From Rhodocyclaceae bacterium UBA6160 (lineage in GTDB: Bacteria; Pseudomonadota; Gammaproteobacteria; Burkholderiales; Rhodocyclaceae), in contig DIUK01000090.1 of the NCBI GenBank assembly GCA_002422995.1, forward strand, positions 1 through 11,135: DNA of 11,135 bases, given 5' to 3'. Of the stretch, positions 1-7,834 are shown one piece after another. Both the position numbers and the translations under genes were made by a program. How positions within the stretch are numbered: position 1 is the first letter of the stretch; the number at the start of each line of letters is the position of its first letter. The notes under the pieces were generated by a model. It was given only the letters and a program-made list of their open reading frames with translations. It did no database searches and had not been told where the DNA came from.

Positions 1-265
1 TCTCGATGTTATCGGGAAACAAGTTACGTGGCTCGATAATGACCAGCTCCGCATCATACTCACCAAAAGCCTCTTCTGGTTGCAGCTTGACTTCCAGACT
101 CTCCCCCACTGCCTTGCCTTGAATTGCCTCTTCGATGCGATCAAAGATACCGCCATAACCGCCATGCAGGTACACCAAGGGATTAGCACCCGCATCGATC
201 AAGTTTCCATCAGGATCCTTGACTGTGTATTTAAGCGTTACCACACTATTTTTAGCGACTTGCAT
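1..265 (-). CDS. SlyD-like FKBP-type peptidyl-prolyl cis-trans isomerase (3' end cut by window edge)
   Basis: Prolyl isomerase of the SlyD-like FKBP class, expected to catalyse cis/trans isomerisation of X-Pro bonds and to act as a cytoplasmic folding helper. Only the first 88 codons are in the window. The translation begins MQVAKNSVVTLKYTVKDPDG. It shows the SlyD-type features YLHGG (about residues 33-37), FDRIEEAIQGKAVGE (about 41-55) and EEAFGEYD (about 63-70), where E. coli SlyD has YLHG, GLETALEGHEVG and DAYGQYD. The insert-in-flap domain and C-terminus are beyond the edge, so a metal-binding His-rich tail cannot be judged. The ATG at 263-265 has an AAGGA Shine-Dalgarno (273-277) seven bases upstream. 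It lies inside the peroxiredoxin gene, overlapping its last 14 bases in another frame, which suggests translational coupling. The family call is secure; the exact name (slyD or another FKBP) is not. Confidence 0.88.
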   Translation of the reverse strand, partial: MQVAKNSVVTLKYTVKDPDGNLIDAGANPLVYLHGGYGGIFDRIEEAIQGKAVGESLEVKLQPEEAFGEYDAELVIIEPRNLFPDNIE

Positions 266-746
266 GATGCTTTCCTTTACCGTTGAGATGTTGAATCAGT
301 TTATAAACCATCGACGCATGTCCTTTGGCGGTTACATCATAAAGCGCATGCCGAATAATGCCGTTTTTGTCGATAACAAATGTAGAACGAATGATACAAA
401 GTTTTTTATGCCCGTCGCGTTCCCGATACTGACTCACACCAAATTGACTGCACACCTCACCTTTTTCGTCCGACAGCAAAGGAACAGACAATCCATGTTC
501 ATCACGAAAGTTTGCGTGCGAATAACAATCATCCCGAGAAACACCTATTACCTTACAGCCCAGCTTATCAAAGTCGTTTTGATGATCAGAAAATTCAGTG
601 GCTTCGATAATGCAATTCGGAGAGTTATCACGCGGATAAAAAAAGAGTACCAAGTCGTATTTTCCATACAGGCTATGTGAGTCCACCCACTGCATATCCG
701 CATCGGGCAACAGAAAATGGTGCGCTTGATCTCCAGCATGCAGCAT
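252..746 (-). CDS. Bcp/PrxQ-type thiol peroxiredoxin
   Basis: Thioredoxin-fold peroxidase of the AhpC/TSA superfamily, Bcp/PrxQ branch, which reduces hydrogen and organic peroxides with electrons from thioredoxin or a similar thiol donor. It is cytoplasmic, with no signal peptide. With the ATG at 744-746 it is 164 residues, close to the usual 150-160. The core motif reads FFYPRDNSPNCIIEA; the peroxidatic Cys is residue 45, and the conserved Arg is about residue 121 in IIRSTFVID. Two points differ from E. coli Bcp: Ser42 replaces the usual active-site Thr, and the +5 resolving Cys is Thr50. Other cysteines are 64, 74, 99 and 117; Cys99 aligns with a Cys of E. coli Bcp. The reading frame stays open to a TTG at 827, but that start has no ribosome site, whereas the ATG at 746 has AAGGGGA just upstream. 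The gene overlaps the following SlyD-like gene by 14 bases. Confidence 0.88.
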   Translation of the reverse strand: MLHAGDQAHHFLLPDADMQWVDSHSLYGKYDLVLFFYPRDNSPNCIIEATEFSDHQNDFDKLGCKVIGVSRDDCYSHANFRDEHGLSVPLLSDEKGEVCSQFGVSQYRERDGHKKLCIIRSTFVIDKNGIIRHALYDVTAKGHASMVYKLIQHLNGKGKHHASR

Positions 747-751
747 ATCTT

Positions 752-758
752 TCCCCTT
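752..758 (-). promoter_or_regulatory. Ribosome binding site that decides the peroxiredoxin start
   Basis: AAGGGGA on the minus strand, five bases before the ATG at 744-746. It is a strong Shine-Dalgarno match. It favours this ATG over the in-frame TTG at 825-827, which has no purine-rich element upstream and would add 27 residues unrelated to the Bcp fold. Confidence 0.7.
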
Positions 759-787
759 TTCTTCTGACTGCCTGGCAAAGAAAACTT

Positions 788-814
788 TGTCTAATCGAGC
801 AAGACTTTTGTCAA
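788..814 (-). promoter_or_regulatory. Possible sigma-70 promoter for the peroxiredoxin/SlyD-like pair
   Basis: On the minus strand there is a perfect TTGACA (809-814) followed after 15 bases by TAGACA (788-793), a weak -10 match. The spacing is short and the -10 matches the consensus at only three positions. Position is the main argument: it falls in the 125-base gap between zapE and the peroxiredoxin gene, about 40 bases before the start codon. Transcription by readthrough from zapE is equally possible, since no clear terminator follows zapE. Confidence 0.3.
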
Positions 815-871
815 GAAAGCTCTTCAAGTGTTGTGTCTACCCAACCGAACCAACGCTTTTATTGTATGCCG

Positions 872-2011
872 TTATTCTCTTTTTGCCGTTAAAGAAGACT
901 CATGTGCGGAAGCTAAATACTCCTGTGAGCGCATCTCAATCAAGCGACTGACTGTGCGCAAAAATTCGCTAGCTTGCCGGCCTTCTGTATATAAGTCTTC
1001 TGCCGCACACCCAGCACTGATAATTAGTTTCACGCGATGATCATATAAAACATCCACGAGCCAAGTAAAACGCCGCGCCGCACTGGCATCATCCATGGTC
1101 ATCTTCGGCACGCCAGATAAAATCAGCGTGTGATAGTCCTCCGCCAAGGCAAGGTAATCATTTTGCGAACGCGGCCCTTCACATAGCGTAGCAAAATCAA
1201 ACCAAATCACGTCAGCTGCATGCGCTACAACAGGCAATGTGCGATCAAGCAAAGTTACTATTTGGCCTGTCCCTAACTGGGCAGGCTGGCCAGTCAATTG
1301 CTGGAAAGTTTCCGCAAGGGCACTTAGAGACTTTTTTGCTTCTCCGACTAAAAAAATATCTGCTTGCTCTAATGTACGTAACCGATAGTCAATACCAGCA
1401 TCAATTTCCATTACATCCAACGCGTCGTTCAACAACTGAATTGTCGGTAAAAAGTTCTGCCTTTGCAATCCATTCGGATACAAACCATCGGGGGCATAAT
1501 TGGATGTAATACAAAAGACAACCCCTGCATCGAGGAGTGCTTTCATTAAACGGCCAAGTATCATTGCATCCGCAATATCTGAAACATGAAACTCGTCAAA
1601 ACACATCAACCGCGTATGGTGAGCAATGTCGGCGGCAACGCGCGCCAAGGGATCTGATGCCGAATGGTGTATTTTTAACGCTAGATGCACTTCGCGCATA
1701 AAAGCATGAAAATGCACACGCCGTTTTCTTTGATAAGGAACTGCATTGAAAAAACAGTCCATCAAAAAACTTTTACCACGGCCAACACCACCCCAAAGCC
1801 ATACGCCACGAGGAAGTTCCGGATTGATAAAAAGCTTTCTAATTCGGTTACGGCGCGCGGCTTTTAAGGCCAATAACTCATCGTAAAATATTTGCAGACG
1901 ATCAACCGCCCTGAGTTGAGCCGCATCAGGCATGCGATTCTTTTCAGCCAGGCTTGCATGATAAGCATCGCGTACGCCATCTTTTGGAACTTGAAGTATG
2001 CGGTAGGGCAT
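872..2011 (-). CDS. zapE: ZapE / AFG1-like ATPase
   Basis: P-loop ATPase of the AFG1/LACE1 family (bacterial ZapE). In E. coli, ZapE associates with the Z-ring and affects FtsZ assembly under stress; the mitochondrial homologue acts in quality control of respiratory proteins. The protein is 379 residues, normal for the family. Visible motifs are Walker A GGVGRGKS (74-81, Lys80), the family stretch VHFHAFM (99-105), Walker B LMCFDEFHV (135-143, Asp139-Glu140), and the sensor region ITSNYAPDGLYPNGLQR (168-184). No membrane segment or signal peptide is seen. The ATG at 2009-2011 has only a weak CAGG about ten bases upstream; the next Met is residue 27, inside the conserved N-terminal part, so the first is kept. 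It lies downstream of lpd beyond a strong hairpin, so it is probably transcribed at least partly on its own, although no convincing promoter is visible in 2012-2098. The lpd-zapE neighbourhood is common in betaproteobacteria. Confidence 0.92.
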   Translation of the reverse strand: MPYRILQVPKDGVRDAYHASLAEKNRMPDAAQLRAVDRLQIFYDELLALKAARRNRIRKLFINPELPRGVWLWGGVGRGKSFLMDCFFNAVPYQRKRRVHFHAFMREVHLALKIHHSASDPLARVAADIAHHTRLMCFDEFHVSDIADAMILGRLMKALLDAGVVFCITSNYAPDGLYPNGLQRQNFLPTIQLLNDALDVMEIDAGIDYRLRTLEQADIFLVGEAKKSLSALAETFQQLTGQPAQLGTGQIVTLLDRTLPVVAHAADVIWFDFATLCEGPRSQNDYLALAEDYHTLILSGVPKMTMDDASAARRFTWLVDVLYDHRVKLIISAGCAAEDLYTEGRQASEFLRTVSRLIEMRSQEYLASAHESSLTAKRE

Positions 2012-2098
2012 GAATACGAAAACCTGGGTCGATGATTCGTTTATTAGTTGGCGGGGTCGGTGGAGTCGCTATAACTCAAGACTAATTGATTGCACCAT

Positions 2099-2136
2099 AA
2101 AAAATGCGCAATCCATGTCATCGATTGCGCATTTTT
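2099..2136 (-). terminator. Intrinsic terminator after lpd, symmetric in both directions
   Basis: Inverted repeat with perfect 14-base arms, AAAAATGCGCAATC (2100-2113) and GATTGCGCATTTTT (2123-2136), around a nine-base loop. On the minus strand the stem is followed by six T (2099-2104 complement), a standard Rho-independent form. It starts 44 bases past the lpd stop, so it most likely ends the sdh-gltA-suc-lpd transcript and partly isolates zapE. Because of the A/T tracts on both sides it could also terminate plus-strand transcription, but no plus-strand gene is present here. Confidence 0.85.
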
Positions 2137-2180
2137 CCACGGGCTTAAATTAAGTTAACCGTGGCCTGGTAAGGCATGCG

Positions 2181-3605
2181 TTAAAAATGCAATGCGCGTT
2201 TATCCACCGCCAACGCAGACTCATGCATGGCTTCAGACAATGTCGGATGTGCGTGACAAATGCGTGCAATATCTTCTGAAGACGCATTAAATTCCATAGC
2301 AACTACTGCTTCAGCAATCAATTCGGACGCATTATTACCAATCACATGGACACCCAGCACGCGATCTGTTTTTGCACATGCCAGCATTTTAATGAAGCCG
2401 GTAGTATCCCCCTGCCCTAAAGCGCGACCGTTCGCAGCAAAAGGAATTTGTCCGACACGATATTCCGCACCTTCATTTTTAAGTTGCTGCTCAGTTTTAC
2501 CGACCCAGGCAATTTCAGGGTGGGTGTAGATGACCCACGGAATGGCATCGTAATTTACATGGCCTTTTTGGCCTGCGATGCATTCAGCCACCATGACGCC
2601 TTCTTCCATACTTTTGTGTGCCAGCATGGGGCCTGGCACCACATCACCCACCGCCCACACATTCGGCAGGTTCGTCTTGCAATGTTCATCCACTGCAATA
2701 AAGCCTCGATCTGTCATCGCCAAGCCAACATCTTCCACGCCCAGATTTTGAGTAGAAGGCACACGACCCACTGAGACAATCAGCCGATCACATTCCAGCA
2801 CTTTGGCTTCATCACCTAACTCATAGGCAATGGTGACGCCTTTTTTGGTAACGTCCACCTGAGTAATTTTCGCACCCAGATGAATAGACAAGCCTTGCTT
2901 TTGAGTAAAGGTCTTCCAGGCTTCCTTGGAAACTGCTGCATCAGCAGCGGCAAGAAAGTCGGGCATTGCTTCCAGAATAGTGACTTCTGCACCCAACCGT
3001 TTCCATACTGAGCCCAGCTCCAACCCAATAACGCCTGCGCCAATCACCCCTAAACGCTTGGGCGCAGACTCAAAAGATAAGGCACCCACGTTATCGCAAA
3101 CAATTTTGTTATCTACCGGAATGTTAGGCAGATGACGTGCCTGGGATCCAGTCGCAATAATGACATGCGAAGCTTCAACCGTTTCGCCACTGACATCCAC
3201 TTGCCAACGATCATTTTCACGACCCAAAAACTTTCCGTGCCCGGGCAAGAGTGTCACTTTATTTTTCTTGAATAAGCCTTTGATCCCGCTGGTAAGCTGA
3301 TCGACAATATTGTCTTTGCGCTTGACCATAGTCGCCACATCCATTTTGACATTGCTCGCCGAAATACCGTGCATGACAAAAGAGTGATTCGCCTGCTCAA
3401 ACAATTCAGACGATTGCAATAAAGCTTTAGAGGGAATACAGCCAACATTAAGGCATGTGCCCCCCAGACGCACTTCGCCTTTTGGGTCGGCATAGGATTC
3501 TGATTCAATACATGCGGTAAATAGCCCTAGCTGAGCAGCACGAATAGCGGCCACATAGCCACCAGGCCCGCCCCCGATAACGACAACATCAAATTGTTTG
3601 GCCAT
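2181..3605 (-). CDS. lpdA: Dihydrolipoyl dehydrogenase, E3 of the 2-oxoglutarate dehydrogenase complex
   Basis: FAD-dependent disulfide oxidoreductase that reoxidises the dihydrolipoyl group of E2 and passes electrons to NAD+. It is 474 residues, the usual length. The N-terminal FAD-binding motif is VVIGGGPGGYVAA (8-20). The redox-active disulfide is in GGTCLNVGCIPSK (Cys51, Cys56). The NAD-binding motif is GVIGAGVIGLELGS (186-199). The second FAD contact is WAVGDVVPGPMLAHKSMEEG (317-336). The C-terminal dimer domain ends with the catalytic HAHPTLSEAMHE (His453, Glu458). The ATG has AGAAGGG (3613-3619) seven bases upstream. It follows sucB by 62 bases with no terminator, which marks it as the E3 serving SucA/SucB; whether it is also shared with pyruvate dehydrogenase or glycine cleavage cannot be told from the window. 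It is the last gene before the hairpin at 2099-2136. The alternative symbol odhL is used in some betaproteobacteria. Confidence 0.96.
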   Translation of the reverse strand: MAKQFDVVVIGGGPGGYVAAIRAAQLGLFTACIESESYADPKGEVRLGGTCLNVGCIPSKALLQSSELFEQANHSFVMHGISASNVKMDVATMVKRKDNIVDQLTSGIKGLFKKNKVTLLPGHGKFLGRENDRWQVDVSGETVEASHVIIATGSQARHLPNIPVDNKIVCDNVGALSFESAPKRLGVIGAGVIGLELGSVWKRLGAEVTILEAMPDFLAAADAAVSKEAWKTFTQKQGLSIHLGAKITQVDVTKKGVTIAYELGDEAKVLECDRLIVSVGRVPSTQNLGVEDVGLAMTDRGFIAVDEHCKTNLPNVWAVGDVVPGPMLAHKSMEEGVMVAECIAGQKGHVNYDAIPWVIYTHPEIAWVGKTEQQLKNEGAEYRVGQIPFAANGRALGQGDTTGFIKMLACAKTDRVLGVHVIGNNASELIAEAVVAMEFNASSEDIARICHAHPTLSEAMHESALAVDKRALHF

Positions 3606-3667
3606 GAGACAACCCTTCTAGATCAGTGGTTTCAGCGAAAGTTTTTAGCCAACTCACGCCAGACTTA

Positions 3668-4921
3668 TTAGATATCCAGCAACAAACGCGCAGGGTCTTC
3701 CAGCGCTTCTTTGATAGTCACCAAGCCCAATACAGCTTCGCGACCATCAATGATTCGATGGTCATAAGACAGCGCAAAATAATTCATCGGACGAACAACC
3801 ACCTGACCATTTTCAACCACTGCACGATCCTTGGTCGCATGGATACCCAGGATAGCGGATTGCGGCGGATTGATAATCGGCGTGGACAACATGGAGCCAA
3901 ACGTGCCACCGTTGGAAATGGTGAAGGTACCACCAGTGAGCTCTTCTAGTGATAACTTGCCCTCTTTGGCTTTTTGCCCAAACTCAGCAATTTTTAATTC
4001 AATTTGCGCCAAGCTCATTTGGTCTGCATCACGCAAAATCGGCACAACCAAACCTCGCGGCGAACCCACGGCAATCCCTATATCAAAATAACCGTGATAA
4101 ACAATATCATTGCCATCAACCGATGCATTAATGATGGGATATTTTTTCAGGGCAGCAACAGCAGCCTTAACAAAAAAAGACATGAAGCCTAATTTGACAC
4201 CATGTTCTTTTTCGAATTTCTCTTGATATTTTTTACGCAGCTCCATCACCGGAGCCATATTGACTTCATTGAAGGTAGTCAAAATGGCATTGGTGGCTTG
4301 CGACTGCAACAAACGCTCAGCCACACGCACACGCAAGCGCGACATCGGCACACGCTGCTCTGAGCGATTCGCCGTAATGGCATCTGTGTTAACAACCGTC
4401 GGTTGAGGCAAAGCAGCAGCAAAAGTCGGCGCTGGCGAGACGGCGCCAGAAGGTTTAGCAACACCAGCAGGTGCTGCAACTTTGCCTGTACCCGCGACAT
4501 CTTCCTTCAAAATTCGTCCACCGCGACCAGTCCCTTGGACATCCGCCGCAGTCAAGCCTTTCTCATCCATGAGCTTGCGGGCAGCAGGCATGGCAGTTGG
4601 CATCACTGCTGGCGTTACCGCTGCAGGCACAGCGGGAGCAACCGCTGCAGCAACAGCAGGCGAACTGCCAGCCGTAGTGATTGCCTCAGTATCCAGATGT
4701 GCGATAACTTCGCCAGACACCACGGTGTCGCCATTCACTTTGATCACTTTGGTAATCACGCCAGCGGCAGGGGCTGGTAATTCCAAAACGACTTTATCTG
4801 TTTCAATATCGATCAAATTTTGATCGCGGCTTACTGCATCACCTTCCTTGATGTGCCACGCAGACAATGTTGCTTCAGCAACAGACTCAGACAACTGGGG
4901 GACTTTGACTTCGATCAGCAT
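3668..4921 (-). CDS. sucB: Dihydrolipoyllysine-residue succinyltransferase, E2 of 2-oxoglutarate dehydrogenase
   Basis: Core acyltransferase of the 2-oxoglutarate dehydrogenase complex, which moves the succinyl group from E1 via its lipoyl arm to CoA. It is 417 residues. The order is: one lipoyl domain (about 1-77) with the lipoylated lysine in IETDKVVLELPAP (Lys43); a flexible linker rich in Ala, Val and Pro (about 78-112); a peripheral-subunit binding domain (about 113-144, AARKLMDEKGLTAADVQGTG...); a second Ala/Pro linker (about 145-178); and the catalytic domain (about 185-417) with the active-site DHRIIDG (387-393, His388) and C-terminus LLLDI. A single lipoyl domain and the catalytic-domain sequence favour SucB over the pyruvate dehydrogenase E2 (AceF). 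The ATG has GAGGA (4926-4930) upstream and lies 24 bases after the sucA stop, so the E1 and E2 genes are tightly linked. The symbol odhB is used in some relatives. Confidence 0.96.
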   Translation of the reverse strand: MLIEVKVPQLSESVAEATLSAWHIKEGDAVSRDQNLIDIETDKVVLELPAPAAGVITKVIKVNGDTVVSGEVIAHLDTEAITTAGSSPAVAAAVAPAVPAAVTPAVMPTAMPAARKLMDEKGLTAADVQGTGRGGRILKEDVAGTGKVAAPAGVAKPSGAVSPAPTFAAALPQPTVVNTDAITANRSEQRVPMSRLRVRVAERLLQSQATNAILTTFNEVNMAPVMELRKKYQEKFEKEHGVKLGFMSFFVKAAVAALKKYPIINASVDGNDIVYHGYFDIGIAVGSPRGLVVPILRDADQMSLAQIELKIAEFGQKAKEGKLSLEELTGGTFTISNGGTFGSMLSTPIINPPQSAILGIHATKDRAVVENGQVVVRPMNYFALSYDHRIIDGREAVLGLVTIKEALEDPARLLLDI

Positions 4922-4945
4922 ATTTTCCTCACTGGTTCCAATGAA

Positions 4946-7786
4946 TTATTGCGGTGCCTTGAGTACGCCAAATGCGCCCTCAATCACTGCTTTTTGTTGT
5001 GCGTTGTGCTTGGCGTAATAACCCACCGCAGGAGATGCAGACGCCGGGCGACTAACCAAAAATAATGCGGCTTGATCGATAGCATTCACCAGATGCTGGC
5101 GAGAAGCCAACCAATACCAGCAGCCCTGATTACGCGGCTCTTCCTGACACCACACCACCTCTTTGGCCTTTGGCCACTTCGCCAACTCAGCATCCAGCTC
5201 GGCTTCCGGAAATGGATAGGGCTGCTCGAGCCGAATAATCGCGGTATTTGTGATTTTCTGCTCGCGCCGATAAGCCATCAATTCATAATAAATTTTGCCG
5301 GAACACATCACAACACGCGTGACTTTCTTAGCATCCAGCTCTTCTGTTTCGCCGATAACTGTCTGAAACTTTCCCTTGGCAAGCTCGCCCAGAGAGGACA
5401 CCGCATCTTTATGGCGCAGCAGTGATTTAGGCGTGATGATGATTAACGGCTTACGCAGCTTGCGTAACATCTGCCGACGCAGCAAATGAAAAATCTGTGC
5501 GGGCGTTGTCGGAATACAAACTTGCCAATTATTTTCGGCAGACAAACTCATGAACCGCTCGATCCGCGCCGACGAATGCTCAGGACCTTGACCTTCATAA
5601 CCATGAGGCAGCATCAAAGTAAGCCCGGACAAGCGTCCCCACTTGGCCTCACCCGATGAAATAAATTGATCAATAACCACCTGAGCACCATTGGCAAAAT
5701 CACCAAACTGACCTTCCCAAACAACCAACTCATTAGGTGAGGCAGTCGAGTAGCCATAATCAAACGCCATGACACCCTCTTCGGAAAGTACCGAATCGAT
5801 CACCGCGAATGGCGCTTGTTTATCCCCCAGATTTTGCAGAGGAACATAGTTGCCATGATCCCACTTCTCACGATTCTGGTCATGTAAAACAGCATGGCGG
5901 TGGAAGAAAGTGCCACGCCCAGTGTCTTCCCCCGATAGGCGCACGCCAAAACCCTGCATCAACAACGTGGCATACGCCAGGTTCTCGGCCATACCCCAAT
6001 CCAGTGGCAGCTTGCCTTCACTCATTAAGCGACGATCGTCAATAATTTTCTGCACGCGAGAATGAAGTGTGAAATCGCTGGGAACAGTCGAAATTGATTT
6101 TGCCAGATTTTTCAAATCAGCAAGCGGCACACTGGTATTGCATTTATCTGTGTATGGCTGACCAATAAAAGGTGTCCAATCGATCAAGAACTTATGTGCG
6201 TAATTTTCCAGCACCGGGTTGTACAACAACTCACCTCGATCAAGTGCCGCACGGTAATCGGCAATCACCTGCTCAGGTTCGCCCGCTGTACAGATTCCTT
6301 GCGCTACGAGCTTGTCTGCATATAGCTGGCGCGTCCCTGGATGCTGAGTAATTTTCTTGTACATCAGCGGCTGCGTCACCATCGGCTCATCTTGCTCGTT
6401 ATGTCCAAGCTTTCTGAAGCACACGAGATCAATGACCACATCGCGCTTGAATTCTTGCCGATATTCCATGGCCAATTTGGTGACAAAGGCAACGGCCTCT
6501 GGATCATCCCCATTGACGTGGAAAATCGGCGCCTCAATCATTTTGAAGATATCGGTGCAATACAGTGATGAGCGATAGTCGCGAATATCAGACGTGGTAA
6601 ATCCAATCTGATTGTTCACCACAATATGTACCGTACCACCCGTGCCATAGCCGCGGGTGGCAGAGAAGTTCAGAATTTCCTGATTCACACCCTGACCTGC
6701 CACCGCAGCATCCCCGTGGAGCAACACAGGCAATACCTGTGCCCCTGTTTTATCGCCACGATGTCGCTGGCGCGCATAGACAGACCCCTCAACCACGGGG
6801 TTCACGATCTCAAGGTGCGAAGGATTAAAGGCAAGCGTCAGATGAACCGGGCCACCGGGCGTTGCCAAGTCGGACGAAAAACCCATGTGATATTTAACAT
6901 CACCCGCCGACAGATCAGAGGCTTTCTTGCCCTCAAACTCATCGAACAACATTTTAGGAGACTTGCCCAAAGTGTTGACCAAGACATTCAAGCGCCCACG
7001 GTGCGCCATGCCGATCACAATTTCTTGGACACCCAAGCTGCCTGCAACACGAATAAGCTCATCCATCGCAAGAATCGTCGACTCGCCACCCTCAAGCGAA
7101 AAACGCTTTTGCCCGACATAACGCGTGTGCAAATAACGCTCTAGCGTTTCTGCAGCGGTAACGCGCTCAAGAAAGCGCTTTTTTTCTTCTACCGTATGCG
7201 ACGGCGTGGCACGAACTGGCTCCAAGCGTGCTTGTATCCAGCGCTTTTGCTGGATATCGGCCATATACATATATTCGGAACCAATGGTGCCACAATAGGT
7301 TTCGCGCAATGCCTCAAGAATTTCACGCAAGGTCGCAGTGTCTGGCAAAGCGGCGAATGAGCCAGTTTGAAAACTCTGCCCCAAATCGGCCTCGGTAAAG
7401 CCGTAATGCGAAGGCTCCAACTCAGCAATTGCCGGGCGCTCACTTCGTTTCAATGGATCAATCTGTGCCCAGCGATTACCTAAAAACCGATATGCATTGA
7501 TAAGCTGCAACACTTTGACTTGCTTGCCATCTGCCGACGTTGCCCGTGCAGGCGACTGCAAGGTGCCTTCTTTGGCACGCTGTGCAAATGAGGCAATCAC
7601 AGGATAATGCGCCACATCCGGCCCGGTATAGTTACCAGCACCCGGCAAAATGGACAGCTTGTCGAAATAGTCTCGCCATACCGGATCGACCGACGCTGGG
7701 TTGGCAAGGTAAGCGTCATACAACTCTTCGATATAGGGCGTATTCGCGCCAAATAAGTAAGAGTTGGACAGCATCTGCTTCATCAT
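4946..7786 (-). CDS. sucA: 2-oxoglutarate dehydrogenase E1 component
   Basis: Thiamine-diphosphate enzyme that decarboxylates 2-oxoglutarate and transfers the succinyl unit to the lipoyl arm of SucB; it fixes the substrate choice of the complex. It is 946 residues, against 933 in E. coli. The N-terminal segment SNSYLFGANTPYIEELYDAYLANP (about 7-30) is the typical E1o tail that docks to E2. Then come MAHRGRLNVLVN (260-271), the ThDP/Mg region LLHGDAAVAGQGVNQE (355-370) with RGYGTGGT and NNQIGFTT (391-398), and GHNEQDEPM (461-469). The C-terminal transketolase-like half includes GEDTGRGTFFHRHAVLHDQ and the block PHGYEGQGPEHSSARIERF. Nothing appears truncated or frameshifted. The coding region begins with two consecutive ATG codons (see the ribosome site entry), so the protein may start one residue later. 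It follows gltA by 48 bases with no terminator. The symbol odhA is used in some betaproteobacteria. Confidence 0.97.
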   Translation of the reverse strand: MMKQMLSNSYLFGANTPYIEELYDAYLANPASVDPVWRDYFDKLSILPGAGNYTGPDVAHYPVIASFAQRAKEGTLQSPARATSADGKQVKVLQLINAYRFLGNRWAQIDPLKRSERPAIAELEPSHYGFTEADLGQSFQTGSFAALPDTATLREILEALRETYCGTIGSEYMYMADIQQKRWIQARLEPVRATPSHTVEEKKRFLERVTAAETLERYLHTRYVGQKRFSLEGGESTILAMDELIRVAGSLGVQEIVIGMAHRGRLNVLVNTLGKSPKMLFDEFEGKKASDLSAGDVKYHMGFSSDLATPGGPVHLTLAFNPSHLEIVNPVVEGSVYARQRHRGDKTGAQVLPVLLHGDAAVAGQGVNQEILNFSATRGYGTGGTVHIVVNNQIGFTTSDIRDYRSSLYCTDIFKMIEAPIFHVNGDDPEAVAFVTKLAMEYRQEFKRDVVIDLVCFRKLGHNEQDEPMVTQPLMYKKITQHPGTRQLYADKLVAQGICTAGEPEQVIADYRAALDRGELLYNPVLENYAHKFLIDWTPFIGQPYTDKCNTSVPLADLKNLAKSISTVPSDFTLHSRVQKIIDDRRLMSEGKLPLDWGMAENLAYATLLMQGFGVRLSGEDTGRGTFFHRHAVLHDQNREKWDHGNYVPLQNLGDKQAPFAVIDSVLSEEGVMAFDYGYSTASPNELVVWEGQFGDFANGAQVVIDQFISSGEAKWGRLSGLTLMLPHGYEGQGPEHSSARIERFMSLSAENNWQVCIPTTPAQIFHLLRRQMLRKLRKPLIIITPKSLLRHKDAVSSLGELAKGKFQTVIGETEELDAKKVTRVVMCSGKIYYELMAYRREQKITNTAIIRLEQPYPFPEAELDAELAKWPKAKEVVWCQEEPRNQGCWYWLASRQHLVNAIDQAALFLVSRPASASPAVGYYAKHNAQQKAVIEGAFGVLKAPQ

Positions 7787-7790
7787 GGCA

Positions 7791-7797
7791 TCACCTT
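7791..7797 (-). promoter_or_regulatory. Ribosome binding site of sucA, leaving two possible ATG starts
   Basis: AAGGTGA on the minus strand lies four bases before the ATG at 7784-7786 and seven before the ATG at 7781-7783. The spacing fits the second ATG better, so the mature start may be Met2 of the annotated protein. The difference is one residue. Confidence 0.6.
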
Positions 7798-7834
7798 TTT
7801 CATTCGTTGGGCTGCGTATTTAAACTAAGGGGGA

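Noticed and set aside
219..680. Plus-strand open frame of 153 codons opposite the peroxiredoxin gene
   Set aside because: It lies entirely antisense to a gene with a clear active-site motif, shows no recognisable domain, and has an unnatural composition typical of a shadow frame.
747..827. N-terminal extension of the peroxiredoxin from a TTG start at 827
   Set aside because: The extra 27 residues match nothing in the Bcp fold, the TTG has no Shine-Dalgarno, and the region holds the only promoter-like TTGACA; the ATG at 746 has a strong ribosome site.
2012..2098. Search for a zapE promoter in the leader after the hairpin
   Set aside because: A TTATAG-like element is present but no acceptable -35 lies at the right distance, so no promoter is claimed.
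4580..4700. Repetitive GCA/GCT/CCA-rich stretch considered as a possible DNA repeat
   Set aside because: It is explained by the Ala/Pro/Val-rich flexible linker between the lipoyl and subunit-binding domains of SucB.
4403..4823. Plus-strand frames rich in Ala, Ser and Arg opposite sucB
   Set aside because: They reflect the Ala/Pro linker codons of sucB read backwards; no ribosome site or family resemblance.
6626..7144. Plus-strand open frame of 172 codons opposite sucA
   Set aside because: It is antisense to the conserved thiamine-diphosphate half of sucA; the frame is kept open by the coding constraint of the real gene.
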